Positions 41,169 to 50,230 of a stretch of 64,000 nucleotides of DNA are shown here, piece after piece; positions within the stretch are counted from its first letter, which is position 1, and each line of letters opens with the position of its first letter. A program made the position numbers and the translations under genes. The notes below the pieces were generated by a model, which did no database searches, was not told where the DNA came from, and worked only from the letters and a program-made list of their open reading frames with translations. Source of the stretch: Curtobacterium flaccumfaciens UCD-AKU (GTDB lineage Bacteria; Actinomycetota; Actinomycetes; Actinomycetales; Microbacteriaceae); NCBI RefSeq assembly GCF_000349565.1, contig NZ_KB714631.1, positions 10,254-74,253 of the forward strand, given 5' to 3'.

Positions 41169-41487
41169 GTCTCGAAGCGCCCACCGGTGCTTTATGGGTC
41201 AAGACAATGTCGGCGCCGCCGTCGAGGACGCTTGCCGATAGCTCGGCGGCGGTCGGCACACGACGCCACCAGGAAGAGTGCGTTGCTGCAACTTTTAGCG
41301 GGGCGTCGGGATTTATGGATTCGAGTAGGCTGCTGAACGCGTGGCTGCGTGTGAGGGCGTCGGCGGACTCAGGACGAGCTTGGGAAGCATGGCTGTCGGA
41401 ATATCGCTCTGGTGAACGTGTGAGAAGTTGAAGAGGGGTTGGGGCAATGACGTGCTCCGCGGTTTCGTCCGGTCGGTCATCATCCCA
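41169..41487. other. 319-base stretch without a clear gene
   Basis: A short plus-strand frame from 41315 (DSSRLLNAWLRVRASADSGR, then AWEAWLSEYRSGERVRS) has protein-like composition but no ribosome-binding site and no recognised relative. Otherwise nothing is seen. Confidence 0.4.
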
Positions 41488-41883
41488 TCACCAGTCAGCG
41501 TTTGCCCAAATCGGAGTGGTCTTCCAAGAGAAGACAGCGGGAATCGCAAAAGAGATCATCGCAAGGCTCACTTGGACTGCCGGGACCCACGCGGCCCCGA
41601 ATGTGTACTGCAGAAACCATAGAGCAAGTGTGACCACGATGATGCCGACTTGCACAAAAAACCAACTGTTCTTCTCGTAGCGGGCAAACGCGATCGTGGC
41701 ATAGGCAAGTAAGAGCGATCCACCGGATGCGGCCGCGTCCTGTGCGGGCTCGTAGATCGGATAGGCACCGAACACGAGGGCGATCATCGCGGCCACGGTC
41801 GCCGAGAGTCCAAAGACCATGCGGGTGCGAAATTGCCAGCGGGGTAGGCGGTTCGAGGGGGCCACCGGAAGTCCTTGTGTCAT
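41488..41883 (-). CDS. Small four-helix membrane protein
   Basis: The 131-residue protein has four hydrophobic segments (about 24-42, 53-66, 74-96 and 100-117) and a basic segment before the first (NRLPRWQFRTR). No family is recognised. The ATG at 41883 is preferred over an earlier start because the hydrophobic part then follows a normal short N-terminus. It stands alone in the island. Confidence 0.6.
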   Translation of the reverse strand: MTQGLPVAPSNRLPRWQFRTRMVFGLSATVAAMIALVFGAYPIYEPAQDAAASGGSLLLAYATIAFARYEKNSWFFVQVGIIVVTLALWFLQYTFGAAWVPAVQVSLAMISFAIPAVFSWKTTPIWANADW

Positions 41884-42547
41884 GACAATTGTTATCGGCA
41901 GGGAAGGAGGCGCCGTTAGGAGTTGTCGCATGGCGCGAGCGCTCGGCGCTCATCACTCATCGCTCAAGTGATTGGCTTGTCGTTCAGATGGTGATTCTGT
42001 CGCTTAATGAGTAGATCTGCGGAGGTTAGCCACTCGGGCGTGCATCGTGCTGCTAGATTCGACCCCGTATGTGGCGCTGGCGTGCACGGCGCCGCAAAGT
42101 GTCGTCGCTAGTCCTGAAGAATCGGGGCCGGCCAAGCAAAGAGTCGTCGCCGATTGTTAGGCAACTTGTCGCTCCGCGATAAAACCGGGTGAGACCATCT
42201 GTCTGGCGGGGGAGAAAGCTTTTGCGAGTGACAGTCCGAAGTGCTTGGTGGCCGCGTCGTCGTTGGGGTCGGCGCGCAGGGGACTGAGTGAAACGACCGG
42301 AGGACAATCAGTGGTTCGTGGCAGCGCCGTTCGCTGTCTCGCTGACTTCGCGCGCTCTCTGGTCAGGCGCCCCTCCCCGTCCGTGGCGCGACGGGCACCC
42401 GGCAGCTCGTGGGACAGTTGCACAGTCCGGTCGGTGCCCGATGACAGTTTCGGAGCCGGGCCAGCTTCCGTGCGGCCCTGCTTGCGTGCCGGTGGCCTGT
42501 GACTAGTAACGCTGAACAGCGTGACTGTTGCCACCGAAGTGCCGCAG
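41884..42547. other. 664-base stretch without a convincing gene
   Basis: Several short frames overlap on both strands between 42157 and 42534, none with a recognisable motif or good ribosome-binding site. The segment lies downstream of the six-gene operon and may hold its terminator and decayed sequence. Confidence 0.45.
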
Positions 42548-42967
42548 CTATGCGCCCACCTGTCGGTCGGTTGTCGTGCTTTCGCCGACGACTAGCTCCA
42601 CCTTCCATCCGGTCTCAGTGGTGAGGTAGGCAGTGAGCGACCCGTTGTCGTTGAGCCCTGGATAGCGATCCTCGTAGAGCATCATCCATCCGTTGCCCCT
42701 CGCATTAGCGACCAGTTGTCTCAGCTCTGAATCAGAGTCAAGGTGAAACGCGAGGTGGTTCAGCCCAGCCCGGCGACGATCGTGGTGGCCTCGCTTGACT
42801 GCTGGAGCAGTTGTCAGGACGAGGTAGGTGCACCCCCACGTCCATGAGCATCCACGGTCCCATGTGTCACCGCGTGACCAGCCGAGCGTCGTGAGGAGCC
42901 AGTCCCAATGCTGTACATCCGCCACTCGATCGTCAGTCCAAAGCTCGACGTGATGCAGGCCACCCAT
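42548..42967 (-). CDS. VOC superfamily protein, last gene of six-gene operon
   Basis: The 139-residue protein has the paired beta-alpha-beta modules of vicinal oxygen chelate proteins: GLHHVELWTDD at the N-terminus and LNHLAFHLDSDSE in the middle, both carrying a metal-type His, with YEDRYPGLNDNGSL near the end. The family includes glyoxalases, extradiol dioxygenases and antibiotic-binding resistance proteins. It starts four bases after the decarboxylase beta-subunit gene. In this context a role in self-protection or in substrate isomerisation is possible. Confidence 0.82.
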   Translation of the reverse strand: MGGLHHVELWTDDRVADVQHWDWLLTTLGWSRGDTWDRGCSWTWGCTYLVLTTAPAVKRGHHDRRRAGLNHLAFHLDSDSELRQLVANARGNGWMMLYEDRYPGLNDNGSLTAYLTTETGWKVELVVGESTTTDRQVGA

Positions 42968-42971
42968 GGGT

Positions 42972-43562
42972 TCATCCTCGCAGCTTCGAAGGGTACGTCG
43001 CGGACTCGTCCGACCGGATCGCGTTCTTGACACCAGCGACAATCTCGTGTGGATCCAGCGCCCCTGACGGTGGAAGGCCGCAAGATCGTTTGGTCTTCGC
43101 CACGGCGACCCTAAATCCCGGTAAGAGTGTGAATTCGACGAGGGCGTCCGCTGGCCCTTCGTCGAACGTCGCGACAGGCATGGATCCGCAGCTCGCTGCG
43201 ATCCCAGCGAGATTGACGCCGCTGGCCGTAGCGGATGGCTGACCGCCGGTCGAGTCGTACACCTCATTGTCGAGAATGATGACTCTGAGATTCTCCGGGG
43301 CGTATCGCGCTGCGGTGGCGAGGGAGCCCAGTCCCATCAAGGCGCCGCCGTCGCCCTCGATGGCGATGACGGGACCTGCTACGCCAGCAGCGATACCGAG
43401 CGCGAAGGGGATGACATTCCCCATCGCGCCGAGGAGATAAAAGTTGCGCTGATTGGGACTCACCAGAGCCAGGAGCCCAGACGTATTCCCGAGCTGCGCG
43501 ACGAGGACCGCACGCGGTTCGGCGCTTCGAAGGGCTGCGAGCACCTGGCTGGTCTCAAGCAT
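42972..43562 (-). CDS. ThDP-dependent decarboxylase, beta (diphosphate-binding) subunit
   Basis: The 196-residue protein is the C-terminal half of a split ThDP enzyme related to sulfopyruvate/phosphonopyruvate decarboxylases. The metal-diphosphate motif runs from G70-D71-G72 to N99 (IEGDGGALMG ... IILDNEVY). LLGAMGNVIPFALGIAAG matches the family's core. Its start overlaps the alpha-subunit gene by eight bases, so the two are made together. No phosphoenolpyruvate mutase is seen nearby, so the substrate may not be a phosphonate. Confidence 0.82.
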   Translation of the reverse strand: MLETSQVLAALRSAEPRAVLVAQLGNTSGLLALVSPNQRNFYLLGAMGNVIPFALGIAAGVAGPVIAIEGDGGALMGLGSLATAARYAPENLRVIILDNEVYDSTGGQPSATASGVNLAGIAASCGSMPVATFDEGPADALVEFTLLPGFRVAVAKTKRSCGLPPSGALDPHEIVAGVKNAIRSDESATYPSKLRG

Positions 43563-43998
43563 TCGGCGGCCTATACGTCATGACGAGAGGATCCTGCTGG
43601 TGGCGATATTTCGCGCTGAGAGCCTCGGCCTGCGCGAGGACAGAGCCTTGATCCAGCGCGTGAGCACTGAGCCCAAACGCCCGGAAGATGTCCGGGGTCG
43701 CCTGACCAACTGGCTGCTGCGTCGGATTGGGGTCGTCCGGACCCCCTCGAAGCGTGACGAGCATTGGCAGGGGAAGGCCGTAGGCGATGACCAGGGAACC
43801 GAGAGTGTTGAGGGCGTTTGCAAAACCGGAGTTCTGCATCATCAGGAGCGGTGACCGTCCCGCGACTAGGAGTCCCGACGCGATCGCCATGGCTTCGTCT
43901 TCACGTGAGGCTATGAAGGACTCGGTCGCGTCGAAGCGTAGCGGTAGGCCCATGAGGATTGAGCAGGGAACGTAGACGTAGCTGTCGAACGTCATCAC
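43555..43998 (-). CDS. ThDP-dependent decarboxylase, alpha (pyrimidine-binding) subunit
   Basis: The 147-residue protein is the N-terminal half of a ComDE/Ppd-like decarboxylase. The conserved activating Glu is E35 in REDEAMAIASGLLVAG, followed by LLMMQNSGFANALNTLGSL, which is nearly diagnostic of this group. It overlaps the AlkX-type gene upstream by four bases (ATGA). With the beta subunit it should form an alpha/beta heteromer with two active sites at the interfaces. Confidence 0.82.
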   Translation of the reverse strand: MMTFDSYVYVPCSILMGLPLRFDATESFIASREDEAMAIASGLLVAGRSPLLMMQNSGFANALNTLGSLVIAYGLPLPMLVTLRGGPDDPNPTQQPVGQATPDIFRAFGLSAHALDQGSVLAQAEALSAKYRHQQDPLVMTYRPPNA

Positions 43999-45146
43999 AT
44001 CGACCGCATCGCTTCAGTTCGGCTTCCGACAGGACGCCCAACGGTAGCGGCATAAAGGACTCCCGCTGCCCCTACGGACTCGGCGAGCGATGAGATAGCT
44101 GCTTCGATCGCGTCATCGTGTGCGGACTCTCGGCCCGTTTCCATTACGAGATTCTTGACGACTAATGTCCTATCCTCGATTTTCGCATCTACCCGCGCGA
44201 TCAATTGGTCCTCGGCTAGGATCGGGCAAGCGTAGTAGCCGTATTTCCGTTTGGCGGCGGGCTTGTACGCCTCAAAGGTCTGGGCAAAGCCGAACAGGCG
44301 CTGCACGCGCGGACGGTGCCATATCAAATTATCGAATGGACTCAATGCAATAGGGCGCGTAAGGGGTTGGGCTGCCGAAGCGAACGCGTCGGGCGCGATC
44401 CATGCGGTGTCCGCCCATCCGTCGACAACGCATTGCTCGGTCGCAAGCTCCGAGAGTGTGGCGGCCGCCTCGTTCTCCGGCATCCTGAGGTAGTCGGCCA
44501 CGTCTTTCGTCGTTGCGACACCGAGCGCGGAAAGTGCGTTCTGAACGAGCGTCCGTCGCCCTTCTCCCGGGTCCAGCTTCCGGTCCAGGAGACGTTGTGG
44601 CAGAACTCGCGTGGGGAGGTCGAAGACCCTTTCCCAGCCGGCCCGTCGGGCGCAGATGATTTCGCCGGTCCACACCATGTGCTCGACCGCTTCTTTGAGT
44701 GGTCCCCATCCCCAGCCGGCGCTAGGAGCCTCGCCCCTGCGAAGCTGGCGGGTTCCTTGCGGGCCCTCCGCTTCCAATTGGTCGAGGATCCGGGCTCGGA
44801 GTTCCGGAACGGGAGCCCAGTCGAGCTGAGCGGCTTTGATCGAGTCTCGTCGGTAGGACCAGAGTGGCCAGTCCTCGATCGGAACGAGCGATGCTGCATG
44901 CGCCCAGTACTCAAAAGCTACTGGCTGCGCCTGACTCCAAAGCCAACTGCTGACGTCGTCTGCCGTCGTCCCGGGGACTCGGGCGCACAGAGCCAGCTCG
45001 TGAGCGCGCGCCGTCACCTTGATGGCGTCGAGCTGCAGGATCCGGAGCCTCGCGATGGCGGTAGCGAAGGAGCGCGTGGCGTCATTAAGCCCGGCGGCTC
45101 CGATCGCAAGGCGTCGAACCTCGATCGTTGAGAGCGACTCAGGCAT
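43995..45146 (-). CDS. AlkX/YcaQ-type DNA glycosylase (HTH_42)
   Basis: The 383-residue winged-helix protein belongs to the YcaQ/AlkZ superfamily that unhooks DNA interstrand crosslinks and bulky alkyl lesions. The catalytic Q-Phi-D motif is visible as Q38-L-D40 (RLRILQLDAI). WGWGPLKEAVEHMVWTGEI and SPFDNLIWHRPRVQRLFGF are further conserved segments. AlkZ relatives in gene clusters confer self-resistance to azinomycin-like agents. Here it is embedded between an exporter and a decarboxylase in one operon. Confidence 0.85.
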   Translation of the reverse strand: MPESLSTIEVRRLAIGAAGLNDATRSFATAIARLRILQLDAIKVTARAHELALCARVPGTTADDVSSWLWSQAQPVAFEYWAHAASLVPIEDWPLWSYRRDSIKAAQLDWAPVPELRARILDQLEAEGPQGTRQLRRGEAPSAGWGWGPLKEAVEHMVWTGEIICARRAGWERVFDLPTRVLPQRLLDRKLDPGEGRRTLVQNALSALGVATTKDVADYLRMPENEAAATLSELATEQCVVDGWADTAWIAPDAFASAAQPLTRPIALSPFDNLIWHRPRVQRLFGFAQTFEAYKPAAKRKYGYYACPILAEDQLIARVDAKIEDRTLVVKNLVMETGRESAHDDAIEAAISSLAESVGAAGVLYAATVGRPVGSRTEAMRSM

Positions 45147-46431
45147 CGGACCTACCTGCTACTGGTGTGCGCCGATCGGGACGTCGGGATACTGTCGCCC
45201 CACTCTTCGCGAACAGCAGGGTGAGGAGCGTCAGGCATACGAGTGCTAGCGCGCTGATAGACGCGCGCGCTTCGAACCAGAGCGCGTTACTGACCAACAG
45301 CCCAACGAGGATCGCGGATGCGCCGTTGGCGAGATCCGTGCTCGCGCCGAGCCAGAGGTTCGCTTCGTGCCGTATTGGTCGTGGCACGTCGGAGTCGACG
45401 AGGAGGTACGCGTTGATGTATAAGGGCGTCACGGCCAGGCCTGCCAGTGCGAGGAGGATGCACATCACCCAAACGTTGCTGGCGAGCACGAGCCCGAGGA
45501 TAGGCATTCCGAAGCCGAAGGTGAGCGCGATGTACTTGTGCCAAAGCGGTTTGTCCCACGACGCCATCGAGTACCAGACGCCTCCGATGACACCGCCAAC
45601 GCTCACCATCGCGAGGATGACGCCGGACAGTCCGACGGCTCCGAGGTGCGTCGCGTATGCGGGCGCATAAACATCGATACCTCCGAAGACGAATCCCATC
45701 GCGGCAAGCGGTGCCAGGATCCGGAGGACGGACACGGACGACAAAGCCCCAAGGATGCGAATAACCGGACCACGGAGTTCGCTGGTCGGCGACTCGTCAG
45801 TCGATGCAGCCTGCTCGGTCGACATAGGGGCAGCGCGACGAGAGCGGATGACGTACAGCAACAAGTACACGATCGTCGACGCGATGGTGAGGCCGGCCGC
45901 GACCGAATAGGACGCGGCTCCGCCCATCGTCGCTAGGCCCAAGCCCGCCAAGAGGGGGCCGACGACGAACGCACTCTCCTCGAGCAGCGAGTCGAGCGAG
46001 TGCGCGACACGCGTCAAGTCGGCGTCGCCGCCGACCACTTCTGACCACTCCACGCGAAGCGCTGCGCTGATCGGAGGTGCCGCCGCTCCGGCGAGTACCA
46101 CGAACACCAGCGTGAGCTGCCACGGAAGGACGACGGTGACCGAAACGGCGACGAGCCCTAAAGCCACCGACGCGATCGCTGCCATCGGCACAAGCGCGCG
46201 CCGCGCCCCGAAACGGTCGACGAGGCGGCCACGGAAGGGCCCGAGCACCGCCAGCAGGATCGTGTAGACACCATCTACGATGGCAGCCGTCGCGAACCCG
46301 TATGGCTGAGCCAGGGCCACCAGTAGCGCAAGCGGAGTTGCGGCGGCCGCGATTCGCGCCATCGCAGCAGCTCCGAGTAGAGGTGCCACTCCGGGAGCAC
46401 GGACAGCCCGCACTAGGAGATCGGATCGCAT
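45139..46431 (-). CDS. MFS exporter of the six-gene operon
   Basis: The 430-residue protein has about twelve membrane helices. FRGRLVDRFGARRALVP is the loop 2-3 motif of MFS drug exporters, and the long central loop (about residues 195-225) is hydrophilic with SRRAAPMSTEQAAS. It resembles efflux-type rather than sugar-porter MFS proteins. Its stop overlaps the AlkX start by eight bases, and it starts two bases after the DUF6065-like stop. A role in exporting the operon's product is inferred. Confidence 0.82.
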   Translation of the reverse strand: MRSDLLVRAVRAPGVAPLLGAAAMARIAAAATPLALLVALAQPYGFATAAIVDGVYTILLAVLGPFRGRLVDRFGARRALVPMAAIASVALGLVAVSVTVVLPWQLTLVFVVLAGAAAPPISAALRVEWSEVVGGDADLTRVAHSLDSLLEESAFVVGPLLAGLGLATMGGAASYSVAAGLTIASTIVYLLLYVIRSRRAAPMSTEQAASTDESPTSELRGPVIRILGALSSVSVLRILAPLAAMGFVFGGIDVYAPAYATHLGAVGLSGVILAMVSVGGVIGGVWYSMASWDKPLWHKYIALTFGFGMPILGLVLASNVWVMCILLALAGLAVTPLYINAYLLVDSDVPRPIRHEANLWLGASTDLANGASAILVGLLVSNALWFEARASISALALVCLTLLTLLFAKSGATVSRRPDRRTPVAGRSDA

Positions 46432-46433
46432 GG

Positions 46434-47087
46434 CTAGGCTGCCGATGCTTGGAGGGAATCTGCGTGGAGCAGGACGAGCCGCGCCACCGGCGTGCCACGG
46501 CGTATGGTGACGTCCGTGGTGGGTGCGAAGGCGAGGCTGAAGCCGTTCTGAAGCATGCTCTGGTTGGCGCGATCGCTGACCACCCCGAGGGGAACTTCGA
46601 TTCCCGTTGCCCCGACGGGCAGGGTCGCGAGAAAATAGCCCTTCGGGACATCGACTGTCCAGCCGAGGTGCCACTCGATCGTTCCCTGGCCGTTCGGAAG
46701 GAACATGGCCTCCCAGCCTCCGGCCGTCCGATAGTCGTACATCTGCATCCAAGAGCCGCCGGACGTCGTCACCCAGCCGCCGTCGCGGTCCCACGCTTCG
46801 GTGCGCCCATACCGACGGCCGACACTGCCGATGTCCTCTCCGTCTTGGAGCCCGAGGTCTGCGTCGTCGAGAGGCCGCATCCGGATGGAGACCGGTGATC
46901 GCACCTCCCACCCGAGTTCGAAGCCCATCCGATAGGGAGGACAGTCCGCTTCGAGCCTCGCAATGCGCTTGTGCTTGAAGTGCTCGGCATACAGGTCGCG
47001 CTCCTCTCGCAAGGCGCGCACGTCGAGTCGCGGCTTTTCGGGCGTCAGAGCCCAGGGGTGCAGTCGTTCGAACTTCAGGGTGACCAA
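46434..47087 (-). CDS. DUF6065-like protein, first gene of six-gene operon
   Basis: The 217-residue protein resembles DUF6065: KFERLHPWALTPEKP, CPPYRMGFELGWEVRSPVSI, then a beta-rich core with IEWHLGWTVDVPKGYFL and GATGIEVPLGVV. The function of the family is unknown. No ATG lies in frame at the 5' end; TTG at 47087 is taken because a strong hairpin (47112-47140) separates it from the upstream beta-propeller gene. A longer version would start inside that gene's 3' end. Confidence 0.6.
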   Translation of the reverse strand: MVTLKFERLHPWALTPEKPRLDVRALREERDLYAEHFKHKRIARLEADCPPYRMGFELGWEVRSPVSIRMRPLDDADLGLQDGEDIGSVGRRYGRTEAWDRDGGWVTTSGGSWMQMYDYRTAGGWEAMFLPNGQGTIEWHLGWTVDVPKGYFLATLPVGATGIEVPLGVVSDRANQSMLQNGFSLAFAPTTDVTIRRGTPVARLVLLHADSLQASAA

Positions 47088-47111
47088 CGGTGTCGCTTCT
47101 GATCTCGTGGT

Positions 47112-47140
47112 GCCGCCCCGGGCTGTGAGCCCGGGGCGGC
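47112..47140 (-). terminator. Strong hairpin between beta-propeller and six-gene operon
   Basis: A perfect 13-bp stem GCCGCCCCGGGCT with loop GTG and complement at 47128-47140 sits between the YVTN gene stop and the DUF6065-like start. It probably ends or attenuates the upstream transcript. Confidence 0.7.
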
Positions 47141-47157
47141 GGGACGGTGGATTAGTA

Positions 47158-48201
47158 CTACGCGTGGATGTCCTCGAGGCGGCGTGACCGGTCCTCGGGG
47201 GAAAGCGTGTCGAGGTCGAAGGTGACGACACTGCACGGGCCGTAGCCGACCATCACCTCTTCATAGGTGAACTCGCCTTCCTGACGCGTCAGCGGGGCAG
47301 ATTTGAGGTCGACCGCGGTGAGGCTGTTGGCGGCGAAGTCGGGCCCTGCCGTCGCGAAGGTCGTGCCGCGCTTGAAGTTTGTCACGTAGATCGTGTCGTC
47401 CTTCGCGTCGACGGTGAGGCCTCGCGGGCCGGGTCCGACCGGGATGTATCGAAGCACCTCGTGCGAGGTCACGTCCACGACGTAGACGCGGTTGACCGCC
47501 TCAAGCGTGAAGAGCGCGAGCTTGCCGTCTGGGGTGAACGCGACCGCGCGTCCGCCGATCTCACCGAACTCGATCTTTTCGGACGTGTCCGTCTCGACGT
47601 CGATGACGGTGCCGTAGGTGGCCTGCGTGTTCGCGACGAACACCTGCTTCCCCGCTGAATCGAAGTTGAGGCTGTAAGGGTGCGCCGTCTGGTCGATGTC
47701 GATCCGGCCAACTTCCCGGACCGACGCGATGTCTCCATGCGCAAGCCCGCTGACGTCGAGCTTGCTGACGAACCCGTCGCCCCAGACGCAGACGTAGGCG
47801 AAGCGCCCGTCGGGCGAGATCGCCATGTGTCGGGGATCACGTCCCATCGGGATCTCAGCCACCTGCACGTTGAGGTCCAGGTCGACAATGGAAAGGGTGT
47901 CAGAACCGGAGTTGCTCACCAGCGCATGGTGGTCGCCGGGGTAGATCGCCAGCCCCCGCGGGCCAAAGCCGACCTCGATTCGACGTGCCTCCCGAAGTGC
48001 GACCGCGTCGATCTCCGAGAGCGTGTTCTGGCTCGTGTTGCACACAAATCCGCGACCGTTCTTCAGAAATTTGACGCCACCACGCGGCGCGTTTCCTACG
48101 CGAATCTGTTCAATGAGTCGGTGCTCGCCGGTGCCAGTTTTTGAAACGACCGAAACAACGCCGTCGTCGGTGTCGGTGGAGAAAATTTGAATGTTCGTCA
48201 T
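47158..48201 (-). CDS. YVTN-type beta-propeller protein
   Basis: The 347-residue protein has seven blade-like repeats. Their phrases include RGGVKFLKNGRGFVCNTSQN, RGLAIYPGDHHALVSNSGSD, RHMAISPDGRFAYVCVWGDG and RGLTVDAKDDTIYVTNFKRG. It is a YncE/lactonase-like propeller without a signal peptide, so it is probably cytoplasmic. AGGA lies eight bases before the ATG. It is on the same strand as the six-gene operon but behind a hairpin. It might bind or modify the operon's product or act on its own. Confidence 0.82.
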   Translation of the reverse strand: MTNIQIFSTDTDDGVVSVVSKTGTGEHRLIEQIRVGNAPRGGVKFLKNGRGFVCNTSQNTLSEIDAVALREARRIEVGFGPRGLAIYPGDHHALVSNSGSDTLSIVDLDLNVQVAEIPMGRDPRHMAISPDGRFAYVCVWGDGFVSKLDVSGLAHGDIASVREVGRIDIDQTAHPYSLNFDSAGKQVFVANTQATYGTVIDVETDTSEKIEFGEIGGRAVAFTPDGKLALFTLEAVNRVYVVDVTSHEVLRYIPVGPGPRGLTVDAKDDTIYVTNFKRGTTFATAGPDFAANSLTAVDLKSAPLTRQEGEFTYEEVMVGYGPCSVVTFDLDTLSPEDRSRRLEDIHA

Positions 48202-48826
48202 GTCATCATTCCTACCGGATTTCCAACGAGCAAGTCAAGCGCAATTTTGTTTCTATCTGATGAACCAGCGAAGCTTGCCTAAGTTTTCGTAGCGCGCCAA
48301 AGATGCGTCATTCGTGGCCCTCTTGTACCGACGCGAGAGACGCAATCTTGCATCCCCTCCCCAATTCCGCCCCCACGCTTCTATTTCCCCGTAGCGTCTG
48401 ACGCGCATCGGCTACGCACTGACCTGTCTACCCCACTCGTACCCTCGCCCGCAAGGCATGCTGCGCTGGATCTACCAGCCGAGCGTCGTCGGCGGAGGAT
48501 CGCGACTTCTGACCGCGCTTCGGTTGTCCGGGCCGCTGCGGCCCGGACTTCCTCGGAGCAGAACTTCCCGTTCGAGCGGTCCGCCTTGCGCTAGGAATAT
48601 GACCGAGCGGCGAGCAGGCCCACCAGTGCGCTGGCCGGCATGCCTGCGGTGAGCCACTGCTTGGGAGACACCCGTTCACCGTTGCGCAGGAGGGTGAGTT
48701 TGGGGGCATCCGCGCCTGAAGCGTTGGACCCATGAGCCCGTGAATTCGAGCAGCCAAGACGGCGCTGAGCGAGGGGAGTGGGTGTCGAAGATCGAACTGC
48801 CACGCCAGATACAGCTCGCGGCCGTC
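48202..48826. other. 625-base stretch without a convincing gene
   Basis: The right part of this gap, on the minus strand at about 48595-48730, has a protein-like frame (LTLLRNGERVSPKQWLTAGM, then PASALVGLLAARS) with no recognised family. The left part is low-complexity. The upstream region of the propeller gene (48202-48300) is AT-richer and probably carries its promoter. Confidence 0.4.
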
Positions 48827-49616
48827 TCAATTCTCCACATAGATATCGCCGGCAGCTACCGCAGCTTCGACGTCGGTCGATCGAGCATGTAGAAGGTCCG
48901 CGACCTCGGCGGCGCCGAAACAAGACTCCATGTGAGCCGTCCAGGTACGGACGGTCGCCTGCTCAACGTCGGCGCGAGCAGTCGACCGTATTGCCTTTAC
49001 CTGCTCCCGCGTCAGCCACCAGAACGAGTCGTCGGTCTTCGGGGCCGGCAAGCCAATGAGTTGGCCTGGTGTGTCAGCGTATCCTTCCGCCCAGTACCGG
49101 ATCAGCGCGAGGTCGTGCACCGACATCCCCACCGCATCCTTTGGCGCGAGGCAGACGAGTCTCCCTCCTGGGCTTCGCGTCCGGGCGTCTTCCGCGATCT
49201 CCGCGCTGATGTGTCCATCGACCCATATCACTCGGTCCGCTTCGGTGAGATGCAGCATCGCCGCTTTCGCTTTCCACCAAGACCACCCATGGGGAGCTGG
49301 CGGCGGATACCCGAACCCGCCAGGTATGTCGGTGGCAGTGCCGCTGGACCTGTATCCAGGCAGACCCACGATCGGCGCCCAGCGTTCGGGTACGAGGTAC
49401 CCGTTCGCGGTGAGCCAGAACAGTCGGATTGGGAACTCGTCGACCAGGGATCGCAGATCGGCGGTGATCAGTGGATCCCATCGGACGATCACCGGGCGTC
49501 CGTGCGCGTCGGTCGTGTCGGCGTCGATGACTCTGGGACGGTTTGCCGGCGGGGGTGATCACGCCGTCCCAGCCGAGAAGCAGGTGGAGCCTCGTTGGGT
49601 TTGGTGCGTGGGTCAT
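48827..49616 (-). pseudogene. Frameshifted HAD-like hydrolase
   Basis: From the ATG at 49616 the frame reads RLHLLLGWDGVITPAGKPSQ, then shifts near 49540 into VIDADTTDAHGRPVIVRWDP and continues to a stop at 48827 (FPIRLFWLTANGYLVPER, DRVIWVDGHISAEIAEDA). The shape is that of actinobacterial HAD proteins. The first Asp of the DxDG motif is Gly (GWDG), so even an unshifted version would be catalytically odd. The start overlaps an upstream frame by four bases. Confidence 0.65.
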
Positions 49617-50230
49617 GTGTCCGCTTTCGGTCTGACTTGGGACGTGTCGGGGGCGAGATCGACGTCGGTTCCTCGTGCGGCGAGAACGAGGTGCGACCTC
49701 GCAGGCGGGAGCGTCGCGGTCCAATTGATGGCGGCGACGGTTCTGTGCACACTCGGCGGATGCTCTTCCAAGGACCGGACGATGTGGTTCGCGGTGCGGC
49801 CGACCTCTTGAGTGAGAGCACGCATGGTGGTGACGCCGCCAGCGATGAGCAGATGCAGCCGGTCGCGGTCAATGTCGTCGAGGTGCCGCCCGGGTGACTA
49901 CAGGTCGACTGCCGTGGTCGGCGTCCACGTGACGGGCTCGGGGACTCAACAGTGGCGGAGGCCTACCCGGATTAATCGATCGATTGACGAACGCATCTCG
50001 CTGGTCATGCCGATCCTGAACGCGGCGCACTCTGCCGCGTCTCCGCGGCTGCGTCCGATGCGCAGCGGTTCAGGCATCGTGCTTGTGTGCGTCCCGCAAG
50101 CTCGCTGGTGCACGTATCGACGGGCGTGCAGAAGTGTCCGGTCGAGGCCGGCATGATGGCCTGCGGCCTCGCAGATCCGTTCCCAGGCGGACGGGGTGAG
50201 GAGATCGGCGAGGTTCAGTGATGGTCGTCT
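49613..50230 (-). pseudogene. Broken HTH-type gene, TniQ-like by pattern
   Basis: Two fragments lie on the minus strand. The first (about 49966-50225) reads SLNLADLLTPSAWERICEAA and LLHARRYVHQRACGTHTSTM. After a stop and frame change, the second (49613-49900) reads LHLLIAGGVTTMRALTQEVG and RTANHIVRSLEEHPP, a helix-turn-helix-like piece, then ends in an ATGA overlap with the HAD gene. The likeness to C-terminal parts of TniQ-type proteins is by pattern only. Confidence 0.3.

Noticed and set aside
42245-42506. Two overlapping plus-strand frames upstream of the VOC gene end
   Set aside because: Neither has a good ribosome-binding site, motif or protein-like composition.
42548-43998. Phosphonate biosynthesis locus
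   Set aside because: The decarboxylase subunits resemble phosphonopyruvate decarboxylase, but no PEP mutase is present in the window, so the substrate cannot be assigned.
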